Source: Serilophus lunatus (lineage: Eukaryota; Chordata; Aves; Passeriformes; Eurylaimidae). From it: a stretch of DNA of 64,000 nucleotides. The DNA lies in contig VXBA01001255.1 in the NCBI GenBank assembly GCA_013399895.1, positions 1,650,207 through 1,714,206 on the forward strand, given 5' to 3'. Both the position numbers and the translations under genes were made by a program. Each line of letters begins with the position of its first letter. Positions within the stretch are counted from its first letter, which is position 1. The notes under the pieces are model-generated. The model saw only the letters and a list, made by a program, of their open reading frames with translations. It was not told the origin of the DNA and did not search any database. Shown piece by piece: positions 63,037 to 64,000 of the stretch.

Positions 63037-63962
63037 GTCAGCGGTGTGGTTTAAATTGTTGGGGTTTATGTTTCAATAATGAGTGTGAAAATACCTACTT
63101 AAAAAATTATATACATGTTAATTGTTGGCATAGACTGTTGGCACCTACTTTAGAACTAATTGTTTGTTGAGATGGTGTAATTTTTTTATTAAATGTTATT
63201 TGTTCATCTACTCTAGTTAGTGCTAAAATTAAAGCAATGAAGGGTTTGCACAGAAATGGGGTTGACAGAAGCACACTTTAATGTGGTGAATTTTTTTTGT
63301 CAGAATCATAGAATAACTTCAGGTGGGAGAGCCCGTGGAGGTCCCCTTAGTCCAACCTCCTCCTCAGAGTTGATATCTAAGTTAGAACAAGTTACCCAAG
63401 TCTGTGCCCAACTGAGCAAAAGTTTACTGAGATGTTTGGTCTTGGCTCTTTAACTTTTCTTCTGTTCTCCCAGTGTGCAAGACTCATCTACTTTCACTTT
63501 TTACATCTTCTTCCAATACTGCTAATGCTATTATTCCATAAAGAATTACTAATTCAGGGTTGATTTTTTTTTTAACAACAAGCCTATGAATTCTTCTTCA
63601 CTAATACTGTGTAATAAAACAATTTTCCTCTATGTCACATTCAGAACATAGTATAGTAGCTTACTGTAACAGCAGCCCGTAACTTAATGGCTAGATAAAA
63701 CCATGGGGCATGCTACTTGAAATGCAACTCTGCCACCCTTTTTAATGCTTTCTGTTAAAGAACTAATAAATACTGATTTTTAGCAGATGAAATATGTAAA
63801 TAATAATTCTATGGAGTTTCAACTGTGTATTGTAACTTGTTGATGTTGTCAGCATGAGCAACACAATGCTATAGCAGAGCTGTAAATCTTGTAGCAGTAG
63901 CACTGACACTCTTGCTTGATTTTCACTTTTGCTTGGCTACTAACTCAAATCTTGTCCTGCAG
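63037..63962 (+). other. ADD3: ADD3 intron 13
   Basis: 926 bases, GTCAGC to GTCCTGCAG. It contains a short minus-oriented CR1 3' end at about 63301-63425. No exon is visible between. Confidence 0.92.
63301..63425 (-). mobile_element. CR1 LINE 3'-terminal fragment
   Basis: The plus strand reads AGAATCATAGAATAACTTCAG, GGAGGTCCCCTTAGTCCAACC and TAGAACAAGTTACCCAAG. This is the reverse complement of a diverged CR1 3' end. Only about 125 bases are recognisable, and the far edge is uncertain. Confidence 0.75.
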
Positions 63963-64000
63963 ATGCTGAACAGGAATTATTCTCAGATGACGGTTCATCT
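63963..64000 (+). CDS. ADD3: ADD3 alternatively spliced exon (start only), residues 578-590
   Basis: After GTCCTGCAG the exon completes Asp578 and reads AEQELFSDDGSS up to the window edge. Mammalian gamma-adducin has an insert of 32 residues beginning DAEQELLSDD at this place, present in one isoform and absent from the other. The match in sequence and phase identifies this as the same exon. Its length would be 96 bases if conserved, so skipping would keep the frame. The rest of the exon and the final exon with the lysine-rich MARCKS-like tail lie outside the window. Confidence 0.9.
   Translation, partial: MLNRNYSQMTVH

Noticed and set aside
1..64000. CRISPR array, bacterial operon or novel defence system
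   Set aside because: No regularly spaced repeats, no compact gene clusters and no prokaryotic signals. The window is vertebrate intronic DNA with one host gene.

Overview
This window is nuclear DNA from a sauropsid, most likely a bird. It is AT-rich and intron-dominated. Its recognisable interspersed repeats are all CR1-type LINEs, with no mammalian SINEs. The one gene I can identify encodes an adducin whose N-terminus ([20 protein letters not shown]) is of the gamma (ADD3) type. CR1 also occurs in crocodilians and turtles, so 'bird' is a strong inference, not proof.

Layout. Positions 1-40459 (about 40 kb) hold no coding exon I can support. They are best read as the large first intron of ADD3, possibly with upstream flank, because the first recognisable exon at 40460 begins at a splice acceptor and carries the start codon. 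Inside this block are a dead minus-strand CR1 with a reverse-transcriptase remnant (about 14122-15297, interrupted by a 187-N assembly gap), a short CR1 3' end (24742-24970), two CpG-richer islets (about 18420-18690 and 23900-24240, the second followed by a CTCF-like motif), a candidate alternative first exon ending near 36022, and assorted simple repeats.

From 40460 to the end of the window lie thirteen plus-strand ADD3 exons (here numbered 2 to 14). Every junction has AG and GT borders and the reading frame is continuous across them: 1732 coding bases through exon 13, then 38 more in exon 14, giving residues 1-590. The order is N-terminal head, the class II aldolase-like core (about residues 138-320), the neck (about 321-400), then the start of the tail. 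Introns are 12.5 kb (intron 2) and otherwise 88 to 1451 bases. The last exon is cut by the window edge. It matches the start of the exon that is alternatively spliced in mammalian ADD3, so the remainder of that exon, the C-terminal MARCKS-like tail and the 3' UTR lie beyond position 64000.

Functionally there is one product: a membrane-skeleton protein that caps actin filament ends and recruits spectrin. The non-coding observations concern its possible regulation, splicing and repeat history. I found no operon, mobile defence system, CRISPR array or novel multi-gene system, and I do not claim one.
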